DNA from: Balaenoptera acutorostrata
Taxonomy: Eukaryota; Chordata; Mammalia; Artiodactyla; Balaenopteridae
NCBI RefSeq assembly: GCF_949987535.1
Contig: NC_080067.1
Location: forward strand, 79,571,985-79,635,984
Reading direction: 5' to 3'
DNA length: 64,000 bases
Part shown: one piece after another, positions 1 through 11,760 of the stretch
Layout: each line of letters begins with the position of its first letter
Numbering within the stretch: the stretch's first letter is position 1
Notes under the pieces: generated by a model
The model's input: only the letters and a program-made list of their open reading frames with translations
Told to the model about the DNA's origin: nothing
Database searches by the model: none
Program-made: the position numbers and the translations under genes

Positions 1-1086
1 ATCATAAATTAAAAGCAAGTCTTTCTAAGCATATTACCCTATGTCAAGGAAGAACTAGGCTCGAGTGGCAAGGGACAGCATAATCCATCTCTACTTGAAT
101 CATATTTATCAACAAACAGCAAAGCCAATCTCAGAATAAAGTCCTGCCAATTTTCTTTTGGGAGGATTTTGACTACATTCTTTGAAGAGGAACAGTAATT
201 GCTTAAGCAACTCAAATAAGCATACCCAAGGAAAAAGTTTCCCTAAATGCCAACTCAGTCTTAAGCTTGCCAAATCACAATTAGAAGTAACACTCAGGTT
301 AAAACAGTAAAGTTATAAGCAAACGTTATTTTTTAAAGAAGTGTTATACCATATAACTAATATAAAACTAATCACTAAAAATAAGTGAAATCAATAGTAA
401 ATAAATAGTAAATACTGTGCAATTGTAAAATGAGATTCAATGCAAGAAATATATATTGGCATATCTTCCACCCCCAAGACTCTTTTTAGTAATAAAAGGA
501 AACAGCTTCAACTTATTAGCATATCCCATCTACAGTATGCCAGTTATCTGCATTGGAATGTGGTATCTGAGACCAGAGTTGAAGGTCAGGTTGTCCCAAG
601 TCAGGTAATGATTTGATCCCTGAAATGTGAGGAGAGGTATGTGATATCCATATGCGGAATATCATGAAACCATTAAAATTTTTGATTAGGAACAATTTCC
701 AAAGCTAATGAAAGTATGTAAAAGTATAAAAAGCAGAAGGTAAAATTATATTTATGATCTTAACATAAATATACTGAGAGAAATAGTGATATGTTAATAG
801 TGGTTACTTTTGGTTATATAAGGGGAATGTAGAGAAGAGAGGAACTATTTCGGCCTTCCTTGAGGCTAGCAATTAAAGAAAGGTCAATAATATGAACAAA
901 GTTAGTGAACCAGAAGCTGGAAAATACCATAAAGGATTTTTTAAATACTCAAGTATCAAAGGCATCTTATGCTGAAAGATTGTGGTCAGGCAAGCACCTA
1001 GGACTTTTAATGCCAGAAAGCACTTCCTGGAAAGAAGTAATGGGTTCATTCTTAAAGTAGGGAAAAACCTAATTAGGGAAATAATT

Positions 1087-1447
1087 TTTTTAAATAAATT
1101 GTATTTATTTTATTTATTTATTTTTGGCTGAGTTGGGTCTTCTTTGCTCTGCACGGGCTTTCTCCAGTTGCGGCGAGTGGGGGCTACTCTTCCTTGCGGT
1201 GTGGGTGCTTCTCATTGCAGTGGTTTCTCTTGCCGCGGAGCACAGGTTCTAGGCGCACGGACTTCAGTAGTTGTGGCACGTGGGCTCAGTAGTTGTGGCT
1301 CATGGGCTTTAGAGCGCAGGCTCAGTAGTTGTGGCGCACAGGCCGAGTTGCTTCGCGGCATGTGGGATCTTCCTGGACTAGGGATCGAACCCATGTCCCC
1401 TGCATTAGCAGGTGGATTTTTAACCACTGCGCCACCAGGGAAGTCCC
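1087..1447 (-). mobile_element. CHR-type SINE, full length
   Basis: Reverse complement of a long tRNA-derived SINE: A-rich tail at the left, tRNA-like head (acttccctggtggcgcag) at the right. Flanked by an 11-bp target duplication GGGAAATAATT at 1076-1086 and 1448-1458. Confidence 0.93.
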
Positions 1448-2298
1448 GGGAAATAATTATTGGTAACACTGAGGTAGCAAGAAACTACCACGTTTAATTT
1501 GCATTTAACTTTCTTCTTAACTGGCTCCATATTTTCTGTTTTTAGTTATACAGTTTTTAACTTGTAGAGTATGTAGTATATTTATGATGCTTTTCAAATA
1601 AACAATATGCTTACAGAAAAAACATACTTGACTCTATTATACAGCTCTCAGCTCTGGGACACTTAGGAGAACCTAACCATTGGCAGTTCCATCCCTTTAG
1701 CGGTTGACAGCAGAATCTCAAAAGTCTAGGAGGGAACCTCAATGCCTAGGAATCTCAATGTCTAGAAGGCATGCTTTGTAACTTTATACCTATTCAACAA
1801 ATGTTTCACCAATCATACTAAATTTTAATGATACTAAATTTCTTGAATTTCAACAATGGGTAGATTTAACAAAAGGTAGAAAAATCCCTTTTGTCAGAAA
1901 CCTTACCACTGATGATATGCAAACTCCTTAGTACGGAGTTCAAAAATTCTCCATCCTGCTCAGTACTCCTCAATTTGAATACAGTCTCTCTCTCTACCAC
2001 ATGCAAACATGCTAACCTCATACCTACTCTCATGACTGTATCCATGGAGACCTTTCCACTTGGAATGATTCTCTTCTTGTCCCATTCAGGGATTAAGTTT
2101 CAGCTCTAGTACAATTTTCTCCCAAGAAGTTCTAAATAATCTGACCTGCTACAACTTTTTTGTTAGAAACTCCATAACACATGCTGTCAATACACCATTC
2201 CTCCTAATAATAATCTTTAAAAAAAAACCCAAAACATTGTTATTTACCGGTATGTGGTTGATTTCCTTAAGGAGAAGGACCATGGTTTTTCTATTTCC

Positions 2299-2523
2299 TT
2301 TTTTTTTTTTAATATTTACTTATTTATTTATTTATTTGTTTGTGCCAGGTCTTAGTTGCGGCAGGCAGGCTCTTTAGTTGCAGCTCACCAGCTCCTTAGT
2401 TGTGGCGTGCGAACTCTTAGTTGTGGCATGCATGTGGGATCTAGTTCCCTGACCAGGGATCGAACCGAGGTCCCCAGCATTGGGAGTGTGGAGTCTTAAC
2501 CTCTGCACCACCAGGGAAGTCCC
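2299..2523 (-). mobile_element. CHR-type SINE, short form
   Basis: Poly-T start and tRNA-like head at the right end; body lacks the second half of the long form. CTATTTC occurs on both sides, consistent with a short target duplication. Confidence 0.88.
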
Positions 2524-2567
2524 TCTATTTCTTTTGTATTTTATATTTTAATAAGCAGAGAGAAAAT

Positions 2568-2740
2568 GTCATTCAGTGGAAAGAGAACAAGCTTCATGGT
2601 CAGGCCAACCTGAATTTGAATCCTAGCTCTGCACAAACTAGCTGTACATCCTTGGGCAAGCCATTAAACTCTTTAAGCTTCAGTTCCCTCATCTGCAAGA
2701 TGGAGAGAACAACTACTTCATAAAGGAGTGTAATTGATAA
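2568..2740 (+). mobile_element. MIR SINE
   Basis: Diverged MIR core: 'gaatcctagctctgc', then 'cttgggcaagccattaaac', then 'ctcatctgcaagatgga'. Ancient mammalian repeat. Confidence 0.7.
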
Positions 2741-3738
2741 TCTACAGAAAGCACCACCATCAAGCAAATAATAGTAGTATTGCTTCCCTTTTTTCTGTCC
2801 TTTTCCTTTGAACGTCCATTGCATAAATCTAATAAATCCAATTAAATCAGAAGGGGTACCTAGTATAAAGCCTCTTACCCATTCTGCTTCAGAGAAAATT
2901 TGGGATTGGACAGTTTGTGACATAATTAAGACTAGTCACAGTGCTCCACCTACAAAGAATATCTTCACTGAATTTAAACTAGGGTCAAATCTCTTCTTAG
3001 CACAGGTTCCAAGGCCCTGTTTATGTTCATGGTGCTCTCACTGAAGCAGGATAGCTGGAAAGACTTCCTCAATATTGGATGACCTTGTATCTAACAGAGA
3101 ATCAAATCTGCTTACTGGATAGAATGAAAGAAACTTATAAGGTTTTACTGCAAAAAAATAGGGTTGATTTTGTGAGTCATATAAGAAAGCCTATCTCATT
3201 ACCTTACAGTCACACCTTATGTTGTCTGGGTAGAAGAGTGCTTCACAAGCAAGGTAAAGGAGGCATACACCACCACTCTAATAGCAAAGGCAAAGGAGGA
3301 AAGACACTGCCTCAGTTGCCTCAGTTTTAGGGAGACTATTTTAAAGTAAAAGATAACCATCATTAGAACTAAAACTAAACTATCTCAAAAACTGCTGAGG
3401 AAAGAAAACAGCAAGAGAACATTATAGAAATCATTTTTAAAAGATGATAGAATTAAGACCCAACAGATATGAGATAAAAATAAGTGTCAATGGAATAAAC
3501 TCAACTATTTAAAACAAAACAGCCAATCAAACAAAAAAGTAGGAGGAAACTATATTAATATCAAGGTTGTATTCAAGGCAAGAATCATTTAAAAAGACAA
3601 AGAGGGAATAATGAAGATATAGCTCTCATTAGTTTTTATGTATCTAATAACATGGCCTCAAAATATATCAAACAAAACAACACACACACAGACACACACA
3701 GGGGAAACAAAAACTGCAGAAAACAAAAAGAAAAATGG

Positions 3739-3939
3739 GGACTTCCCTGGTGGTCCAGTGGGTAAGACTCCACGCTCCCAACACAGGAGGCCCGGGTTCG
3801 ATCTGTGGTCAGGGAACTAGATCCTGAATGCCGTAACTAAGAGTCTGCATGCCATAACTAAGAAGTCCACATGCCACAACTAAAGATCCCATGTGCCGCA
3901 ACGAAGAACCAGCACAGCCTAAATAAATAAATAAATAAT
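3739..3939 (+). mobile_element. CHR-type SINE
   Basis: Starts 'ggacttccctggtggtcc', ends in an ATAA-rich tail. Target duplication of 14 bp, AAAAAGAAAAATGG, at 3725-3738 and 3940-3953. Confidence 0.92.
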
Positions 3940-4722
3940 AAAAAGAAAAATGGAAATGGAAAAGAAAAAACAATGGTAATGGGAGATCATGAAAACCAAT
4001 AGTAAAAAAGTGATTAGAAGAGCTGAATAATATATAATTAATAAGGTTGTTCTATAACATCTAGAAAACTACACCCTGAAGAACACTTTTTTAAAGCACA
4101 CATACAACAGTCACAAAAATTGGCCTTGCACTAAGGCACACGCATAAGAAAAGTCAATAGATCCTCAAAAGTAGAAGTAGTACAGACATATTCTCCAGCC
4201 AGAAAGCAATAAAACAGTGAGCAAATAACAAAAGTAGAACAAAACAAATAGAAAAAAAAAAAAACCCTTGAAAAATCTAAAACTCTCAAAGGACTCTTTA
4301 GGAGGTTAGGAGGCAAAAATAAATTCATGGTCTTGGAGGGAGGTGGGTGAAGAGGAATGGCAATATGACTATTATTGCTTTCTTCTCAAAAGTATCCAAG
4401 TGAGAGAGCTCACTGGGAGACTGTCTGAGAACCCTTAAGAAATTATGGGATTCTGCTGTTTTCTAGTCAAAAATCAATCATCTCTCAGTCCTACAATCCA
4501 GCAGGGTTCCTGTGAGTTTCACTGGCAAAGGATATGGCCCCACAAACTTGGAGAGATAGTTTGCCAAGTTCCTATTTACTCACTACTATTGATGACTTCC
4601 TTTAATAATCTTCTCTCCTCCTAATCAAGTGCAGTTTACACTTCAAGTGAGCCTGATCCAGAGGAACTAAAAACATGTAAGCATGCTGCAGTTCTTTCCT
4701 GAAAAATGCAGATTTAAATCTA

Positions 4723-4938
4723 CAGCAGTATTGTTCAATTGAACTTTCTGTGATGCTGGAAATGTTCTGTATCTGTGCTGTCCAATATGGCAGCCACTAG
4801 CCACTGTGGCCATTAAGCACTTGAAGTCTGTGCAGTGTGACTAAAGAACTGAAATTCTAAAATTTTATTTAATTTTAATTAATTTAGACTTAAATTACCA
4901 CAGGTGTCTAAGTGGCTATCATGTTGGACAGAGCTGGT
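4723..4938 (+). mobile_element. hAT-like DNA transposon remnant
   Basis: Contains the repeated motif 'gctgtccaatatggcagccactagccac' in degenerate form and its inverted counterpart 'gtggctatcatgttggacag', typical of a common mammalian hAT-type family. Family name not assigned. Confidence 0.55.
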
Positions 4939-5444
4939 CTATAAATACCAAGGCAGGTTGTTTATGGAGGAAAGATTACAAAACAAAATAAAAAACAGGA
5001 AAAAAATTCCATTTATGGAAGAAGTGATAAAGCAGCTATAAAAAGGCAGAAACAGCTGTGGGGAGGGTAGATACTTAGAAAAGCTTCAGCTTATGGTTTC
5101 TGCTATCAGCTGATACACCTCCGGCTTCTGGGTTCTGACAATAGCATTTTCCCCCAAAGCTTCAAGAGTATGTTTTTGGGGGGAGTGGCGGGGGGGCAGC
5201 GGGGTGGGGGAGAGGGAGAGTTGTACTAATAATTGGAGTAGCAGTTTGGATTGCTCAAAAATCATGTGATCCTCTTGCTTTGCTACCAGTGCTGCCAGAG
5301 CATCGTCAAAGGAAAAAGGGAACGAAAGGGAGGAAGTAGAAAATGAAAATTACGTGAAAAAGTGAAAAATGAATAAACAGGGAAAAACAGAGGCCCTTTC
5401 AATAGCAACAGCACCAATGACACCTGCCCAACCATAAGAAGCAT

Positions 5445-5760
5445 GACCAAATTTTACCATTTTCATTCCTTGAGCAAATATTCAGTGAACACCAACCATA
5501 TGTCAGGCACTGTGCTAGGCACCGGGCTTATGGTGGTTAAAGAGGGAGAGTCCCCACCTCTCTGGATATTCAGAATGCAGTGGGGGAAAGGGGCACGTAC
5601 ATTAAAAAAATGCTATAGCGTGAGAAGTGCTGTAATAAGAGAGATAGAAAAGGGCAGGTCAATGATGACTTCTAAAGGAGCATTATTTAAAGAACGACTA
5701 AGAGCTCTCCAGGCAAAGAAGGAGGTAGTGCAGGGAATTTAGAGGACCAAGTATCAGAAT
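5445..5760 (-). mobile_element. L2-like ancient LINE fragment
   Basis: Begins with the reverse complement of the L2 3' end ('atattcagtgaacacc...gtcaggcactgtgctaggcac') and continues into diverged L2-associated sequence. The open frame at 5443-5742 lies inside it and is not a gene. Confidence 0.6.
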
Positions 5761-6365
5761 GGTGAGGAAGGAGATGTGAGAGTGAGTGAATGCCATGGTT
5801 TTGTAACTGGAAACTTCATACTGAATACCAGGGAAGTTCTGACTTTCTATTTTCAAAGAAATCACTGAACATTTCTGAGCAAAATACTAGAGTAACTTTG
5901 TTTCTGAAAAATTAAGCTGGTAGCAATGTGGAAGCTGCTTGGAATAGGGGGACTGGGCTCAGATTGGGAGCTTAGTCAGGAGGCTACTGAGAGAATCCAC
6001 AATGAGAAATAATAAAGGCTTTAGCGAATAATTTTGTTTATATCTGCCCAGAATTCATGTCCCTTTCTTTTGGTAACAGAATACTGATTTTTCACAGGGG
6101 AATCACCCCTCTGGCACTTAATCTGGTCCATGAAGTCCCAAGAAAATATCACCCTACCCTAGGATCCAGGGTTGGGCATATAACTTAGGCCTGACTGAGC
6201 AACATATTCCATACCCTGATTACAAGAACAGGAACATAAGTCAGTCCAAAAAGAGTCAGCCCCAGAATTTTCACTTATGCTATACCTATGGGGATTGCTT
6301 TTGTCTTCTTTTTGGTTGGGTTGCTAAACTTGAAGTCGCCAAGGGTTATCCTGTAGAAAAATCTG

Positions 6366-6706
6366 CTACTTCCCTGGTGGCACAGTGGTTAAGAGTCCGC
6401 CTGCCAATGCAGGGGACACGGGTTCGATCCCTGGTCCAGGAAGATCCCACATGCCGCAGAGCAACTAAGCCCAGGCGCCACAATTACTGAGCCTGTGCTC
6501 TAGAGCCCACGAGCCACAACTACTGAAGCCCGCGCACCTAGAGCCCGCGGTCCGCAACAAGAGAAGACACCACAATGAGAAGTCTGCACGCTGCAACGAA
6601 GAGTAGCCCTCGCTCGCCGCAACTAGAGAAAGCCCGCATGCAGCAACAAGACCCAACGCAGCCAAAAATAAATAAATAAAATAAAATTTAAAAATTTTTA
6701 AAAAAA
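6366..6706 (+). mobile_element. CHR-type SINE, full length
   Basis: tRNA-like head at left, repeated 'gagccacaactactga' body and ATAA-rich tail. Flanked by near-matching copies of GAAAAATCTG (about 6356-6365 and 6707-6717). Confidence 0.92.
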
Positions 6707-6770
6707 GAAAAAATCTGTCTGAGAATGAAGCCAACACATTGAGAAAAAGAGCACACAGACAGGGGCAAAC

Positions 6771-7041
6771 TTTTTTTTTTTTTAACATCTTTATTGGAGT
6801 ATAATTGCTTTACAATGGTGTGTTAGTTTCTGCTTTATAACAAAGTGAATCAGTTATACATATACTTATATCCCCATATCTCTTCCCTCTTGCGTCTCCC
6901 TCCCTCCCACGCTCCCTATCCCACATCTCTAGCGGGTCACAAAGCACCAAGCTGATCTCCCTGTGCTATGTGGCTGCTTCCCACTAGCTATCGGTTTTAC
7001 ATTTGGTAGTGCATATATGTCCATGCCACTCTCTCACTTTG
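6771..7041 (-). mobile_element. L1 3' end
   Basis: Poly-T followed by the reverse complement of the L1 3' UTR (ctttattggagtataattgc). Target duplication AGGGGCAAAC/AGGGACAAAC at 6761-6770 and 7042-7051. Confidence 0.9.
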
Positions 7042-7199
7042 AGGGACAAACTTTTGTTTAAGCACCTACATTTGGTCATTCCTGAAGCAATACCACTCCC
7101 TGGATTTTTTGGTAATATAAGGCAATATATTTGGAAACGGAGGGAAAAAAAAAAGGCTTCAAGAGAAAAACCAGAAACAGAACTCATTGGACCTGTGAC

Positions 7200-7400
7200 T
7201 GCCTGGGTATGGGAAATGAAGGAGAGGGAAGTATCAAATTTCACTCTGAGGTATCTCGTTTGGTTGACTGAATGGAAAACACTATTAACTGAGATAGAGA
7301 ACAGAGGAGGAAAAGGTTTTGGTCAACAGAATGAGCTCAGTTTGGAGACACAAAAAAGTATGTTAATACTTGAATTCTGACTCTATCTGACTCACTGTAC
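7200..7400 (+). repeat. Ancient L2-associated repeat fragment
   Basis: Wording such as 'ttaactgagatagagaacagagg' and 'atgagctcagtttggag' matches a dispersed ancient mammalian repeat; the open frame through it lacks protein-like features. Confidence 0.35.
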
Positions 7401-7814
7401 CAGGAAAACTGTGGAAGTAGTTGGGTTCCAAGCTCAGAAGCAGATTGCATAGCCCAAGGCAGCTGAGGGTGACGGAGCAATGCAAGAAGAATCATTCCTT
7501 TAATTGTTTAGCAGTTTCACCAAACTCCAAATAATCGGCATTTAGGAAACCCTAGGAAAAGTGAAGTATCATCCCTGAGCACTACAGCATTTTGCTAGTG
7601 ATGACTAGCTACATGGAAAACAATAGGGGAATCTATGACATTCCACTCCAAGGATGAAGTTAAAAGCTAGGCCCAGTCCCCAGTGTGTTCAACTCGGATA
7701 GAGGAGCCACAGAAGGAGGAAGAGCAAGCAATGATACCATTGAAAACAGCAACTGGAAGAGCACCCACTAACCTTATTTCAAGAAAACTGGAGAGGAGAT
7801 GGAAGTAGACATTT

Positions 7815-8015
7815 TTTGCACTCAGTACACATCAGGCACTCTGTGAGGAGCTTTATGCACATTATGTTATTGAATCCTCACAACTTACCAGTCAGGAAGG
7901 CATCATTCTTCCCACTCAGACAAGATAAGCCAAGTTAAGCAGTAGAGCTAGAATTCAAATGCAGATCTACCTGGATATAAAGCTTATGCACATTTCACTA
8001 CATCAACTGCTTTCA
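7815..8015 (-). mobile_element. MIR SINE
   Basis: Reverse-complement MIR: 'catcaggcactctgtgaggagctttatgcac', 'gaatcctcacaact', 'gtagagctagaattcaaa'. Ancient and diverged; motif spacing fits MIR. Confidence 0.65.
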
Positions 8016-8548
8016 GAAAATAACTGAGCAGTTTTATCCTTCATTATATATTAAAAAAAAATGATGCCATCTCATCAAGATGTCTTCTGAATTGGGTGTT
8101 TTACTGGCCATAGAAGGGTTAGGTAGAGGAAAATAAAAACAATCCTAAAATGTGTTTAGAATGTATATAGGACCTTTTACATGAAGCATTTCACAGACAT
8201 CTGGAGGAAGAATAAGTAGCCAAATATACATAAGCAGAAACTGAAACGTGGAAAAGGGAAGTAAGATGTTCAGTTTCACTGAACACATCATTCACAAGTC
8301 TCGGGCAGGAACGCCAAGGTCCTGTCGGCCCCGGTTTTGTACAGCAGGCCACAGCCTAACTGTGCACATAAAAGAGGAGTCACCCTTTAAAACAGCCAGG
8401 TCTTCACTCAGGTACAACATCTCATTAATTTTCCCCTGTTGATATTTTCTCAGAGGTAAATATTCCACCTCCAGTCTTTGGATCCCAGCTGCTCCTGAGA
8501 CTCTAATTATATCTGAATATTTTTAAAAGTCAAGGAAGACTTCCTTAA

Positions 8549-9846
8549 ATGTAAGGCCAGACACTATAAAACTCTTAGAGGAAAACAAAGGCAGAATACT
8601 CTATGACATAAATCACATCAAGATCCTTTTTGACTCACCTCCTAGAGAAATGGAAATAAAAACAAAAATAAACAAATGGAACCTAATGAAACTTAAAAGC
8701 TTTTGCACAGCAAAGGAAACCATAAACAAGACGAAAAGACAACCCTCAGAATGGGAGAAAATATTTGCAAACAAAGCAACTGACAAAGGATTAATCTCCA
8801 AAATATACAAGCAGCTCATGCAGCTCAATATCAAAAAAAAACCCAACCCAATCCAAAAATGGGCAGAAGACCTAAATAGACATTCCTCCAAAGAAGATAT
8901 AGATTGCCAACAAACACATGAAAGGATGCTCAACATCACTAATCACTAGAGAAATGCAAGTCAAAACTACAATGAGGTATCACCTCACACCAGTCAGAAT
9001 GGCCATCATCAAAAAATCTACAAACAATAAATGTTAGAGAGGGTGTGGAGAAAAGGGAACCCTCTCCCACTGTTGGTGGGAATGTAAATTGATGAAGCCA
9101 CTATGGAGAACAGTATGGAGGTTCCTTAAAAAACTAAAAATAGAACTACCATACAATCCAGCAATCCCAGTACTGGGCATATACCCTGAGAAAAATATAA
9201 TTCAAAAAGAGTCATGTACCACAATGTTCACTGCAGCACTATTTACAATAGCCAGGACATGGAAGCAACCTACGTGTCCATCGACAGATGAATGGATAAA
9301 GAAGATGTGGCACATATATACAATGGAATATTACTGAGCCATAAAAAGAAACGGAACTGAGTTATTTGTAGTGAGGTGGATGGACCTAGAGTCTGTCATA
9401 CAGAATGAAGTAAGTCAGAAAGAGAAAAACAAATACCGTATGCTAACACATATATATGGAATCTAAAAAAAAAATGGTTCTGAAGAACCTAGGGGCAGGA
9501 CAGGAATAAAGACGCAGATGTAGAGACTGGACTTGAGGACACGGGGAAGGGGAAGGGGAAGCTGGGACGAAGTGAGAGAGGGGCATGGACATACACACAC
9601 TACCAAATGTAAAATACATAGCTAGTGGGAAGCAGCCGCATAGTACAGGAAGATCAGCATAGAACATGGAGATCAGCTCCGTGCTTTGCGACCCCCTAGA
9701 GGGGTGGGATAGGGAGGGTGGGAGGGAGATGCAAGAGGGAGGGGATATGGGGATATATGTATACGTATAGCTGATTCACTTTGTTATACAGCAGAAACTA
9801 ACACAACAATGTAAAGCAATTATAATTCAATAAAGATGTTAAAAAA
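8549..9846 (+). mobile_element. 5'-truncated L1 with ORF2 remnant
   Basis: About 1.3 kb of L1: C-terminal ORF2 sequence broken by stops (for example after 8946), then a 3' UTR with a GGGGAA-rich stretch and poly(A). Target duplication of 13 bp, AAGACTTCCTTAA, at 8536-8548 and 9847-9859. Confidence 0.95.
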
Positions 9847-10762
9847 AAGACTTCCTTAACTCACATTCCTGCTCTATGATGTCCCTTCCAGATTCTTAAG
9901 AGGTTAAGACCAGAGTTATTAATGAAGCAGCCCCTACATAGGAGTAGTACCTCTACAGAGTCCGAGCCACCATTCGGTCAAAGTAGTTTTTAAAATCTTA
10001 AATTCTCTAATTTCTAGAAGGTATGAACTCGATAACAACAGTTTCATATAAATAAATGGGAAATTGCTTAGCTGCATTGTGGGGAAGGGGTGAAGGGTTT
10101 AAGGATGAAAAGGAAACGACAGGGAGGTCCTGTTACTCTCTAACAGGGATCCAGCTTTGACAAAGGGCACGCACGCAATTTCTAGTCCCACTAGCAAGCC
10201 CCCATCCCCATTCCACTGCCATTACAATCGCCCACTTTCATCCGCAGGCCCTTCTTCACTCCTTCCTCACACTCATCTTTCCTAAGCTTCTTTCTAGGCC
10301 ACTCATAATGCCTCACCTTTGCTCCCAGAAATTCTTACTTCAACCTTCTTAATATTGGCCCGAATTGCTGTCACCGCAAGTTTCAGTTGGGGCACCCACC
10401 TTGTCCCCTACTGCTATCTATAGACTCTGGCCTATGAAATCTCACTACAGCATCTCTCAATATCCACCTCCTCTCCAGCAGCCTTGGATCTGAGCTTCAC
10501 CCACTTCTGCCCACTCCCCAAGCCCCCGCCCTCAACATACCCTAGCCCCCTCCTTCACCCTCACTAAGCCCGTTCCCTCGTCCGCCCTATCCACGCCCTG
10601 CGCGTCCCTCCTTTCAGAATTTCTTCCCAAACAAGTTGCCCACAGTTGCCCTCATGTCTGTCGCGCCCGGCAGGTCTCCCCGTGCTCTCCGAGCCCTCTC
10701 AAGCCTCCCGGGACTTCAGCGCATCCATCCGCCAGCGACTCCCCGGCCCCTTCCCAGCCCAC

Positions 10763-10827
10763 CTGCTCTCCTCCGGCAAGCCCTCCTCGCAGCCGCCAAG
10801 CTCCATTCCCGCGCCCTCTGCCCGCAT
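10763..10827 (-). CDS. RUBCN: RUBCN (Rubicon) first coding exon
   Basis: Read on the minus strand, this 65-nt segment encodes 21 residues beginning MRAEGAGMELGG and ending LPEES, followed by a split AG|R codon and a GTGGGC donor at 10762-10757. From memory, this closely matches the human Rubicon N-terminus (MRPEGAGMELGG...), including the phase-2 exon end. Rubicon binds the Beclin-1/UVRAG/PI3-kinase III complex, restrains autophagosome and endosome maturation, and is needed for LC3-associated phagocytosis. Only this N-terminal tip lies in the window; the RUN domain and the cysteine-rich C-terminal region must lie beyond position 1. I chose the first Met of the matching stretch. A second in-frame Met is eight codons in, and the frame stays open upstream to 10950, so a longer N-terminus cannot be excluded. 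The exon sits inside a CpG-rich promoter. Confidence 0.88.
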
Positions 10828-11017
10828 CCGGGGCTGCGACGTCGCCTCTTCTCTTAAGAGAGGCGTCCCCGTCGCTTCGCCCCTCAGGGCTCCCGGAGTC
10901 CCCCGGGAACCGAGGAGACACCCACGGCCGGTGGGCTCAGAGTCATGCACTACAGCCGGGTGACAGCAAAGGCAGTGACTGCTGCCTCAGCTGCTGTTTC
11001 TAGCCCTGCCACCCCCG

Positions 11018-11024
11018 CTTCCGG
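11018..11024 (-). promoter_or_regulatory. ETS-family site (CCGGAAG)
   Basis: The plus strand reads cttccgg, giving CCGGAAG on the RUBCN strand, the GABPA/ELK-type core. It lies 9 bases from the ZNF143-type site, a common pairing in CpG-island promoters. Confidence 0.5.
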
Positions 11025-11032
11025 CTCCAAGA

Positions 11033-11050
11033 ACTACAACTCCCAGCAAG
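11033..11050 (+). promoter_or_regulatory. ZNF143/THAP11 (SBS2-type) site
   Basis: ACTACAACTCCCA begins here and fits the promoter consensus ACTAYRNNNCCCR, followed by GCAAGC as in many ZNF143 sites. It lies about 206 bases upstream of the RUBCN start codon. Such sites usually sit within 200 bases of a start and often serve divergent transcripts. Confidence 0.65.
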
Positions 11051-11091
11051 CACTTCGAAGGCCCGGCCGCTACCGGCATGCACCGCCCTAT

Positions 11092-11096
11092 CCAAT
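11092..11096 (+). promoter_or_regulatory. CCAAT box (NF-Y type)
   Basis: CCAATCAG is the extended NF-Y motif. It lies about 265 bases upstream of the RUBCN start codon and reads as ATTGG on the RUBCN strand; NF-Y works in either orientation. Confidence 0.5.
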
Positions 11097-11439
11097 CAGA
11101 GGCTGCGCTCGCAGCGACTTCAGACCCTGGCGGCGAGCTTGCGGTAGTGCACCCGGCGGGGAGCCGGGGTCTGAAACGCTCACCAACCCTAGTCTCCGGA
11201 GTTCGTACTGGTATGGATCTTTACACATGCCTGTCACACATCACCCTTGGAACCATACTCGGTCAGAGGTCTAGACTCGAAAATAACGCTGGTCTTAATC
11301 CAAGTACGATTAACCCCACTTTAGCCTACCCGGGTTTAACACCTGTTGGTGGTGTTTGGAGACCTCAAAAATTTTAATGAAGAACTCACAAACTCGGAAG
11401 AGCTCATGTCGCTTTGGGATCACAAACGAAGGGGAGGAG

Positions 11440-11760
11440 GCAAAAGCTTTGGGGAAAGGTTTCCTGGAGGACTGATGTCAGAGCAGAGTCTTTTAGGATG
11501 AGTATGAGTTAGCCTGGAGAAGAAGGGAAGAGAAGGCGAAGAGAGTAACACAGACATGAGGAAGCGGGTCTGGGAACAGCTGGTTCTGAGTAGTAATCAG
11601 AGCTGGGAAGAGGTGAGAAACAGGCAGACCAGATCATGACGCCATTGTGAGTTTGGATTTTATCCTAAGAACAATTAGGAGCAAATCAAGGATATGCAAA
11701 TCAAGAAGTGATTTGATCAAACCTGCTTAGAAAGCTACTTTTAACAATGTGGAGAGGTAT
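11440..11760 (+). repeat. Ancient L2-associated repeat fragment
   Basis: 'cagagcagagtcttttaggatgagtatgag' in degenerate form, then 'gaccagatcatgacg' and 'gagtttggattttatcctaag', the usual order in a dispersed old mammalian repeat. The nearby 11200-11440 and 11760-12620 hold nothing I recognise. Confidence 0.5.

Larger units (their letters stand above)
1..10762 (-). other. RUBCN: RUBCN intron 1 (partial, runs off the left edge)
   Basis: Everything to the left of the exon-1 donor is inferred to be RUBCN intron 1. No sequence resembling the next Rubicon exon (start of the RUN domain) was found on the minus strand. The interval carries the SINE, L1, MIR, L2 and hAT copies listed separately. The stretches 1-1075, 2750-3720, 3955-4720, 6030-6365 and 9860-10560 hold nothing I recognise. 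Confidence 0.7.
10560..11200. promoter_or_regulatory. RUBCN: RUBCN CpG-island promoter
   Basis: A GC- and CpG-rich block spans RUBCN exon 1 and about 370 bases upstream of its start codon on the minus strand. It holds clustered ETS, ZNF143-type and CCAAT sites and no TATA box, typical of a housekeeping promoter with dispersed starts. The exact transcription start cannot be placed from sequence alone. Confidence 0.75.

Noticed and set aside
7003..7380. 125-codon plus-strand frame
   Set aside because: It begins in the antisense tail of an L1 3' UTR and runs into an old repeat; no protein features.
10945..11274. Plus-strand frame in the RUBCN promoter
   Set aside because: It covers the ETS, ZNF143 and CCAAT sites and has no protein family features; open by base composition.
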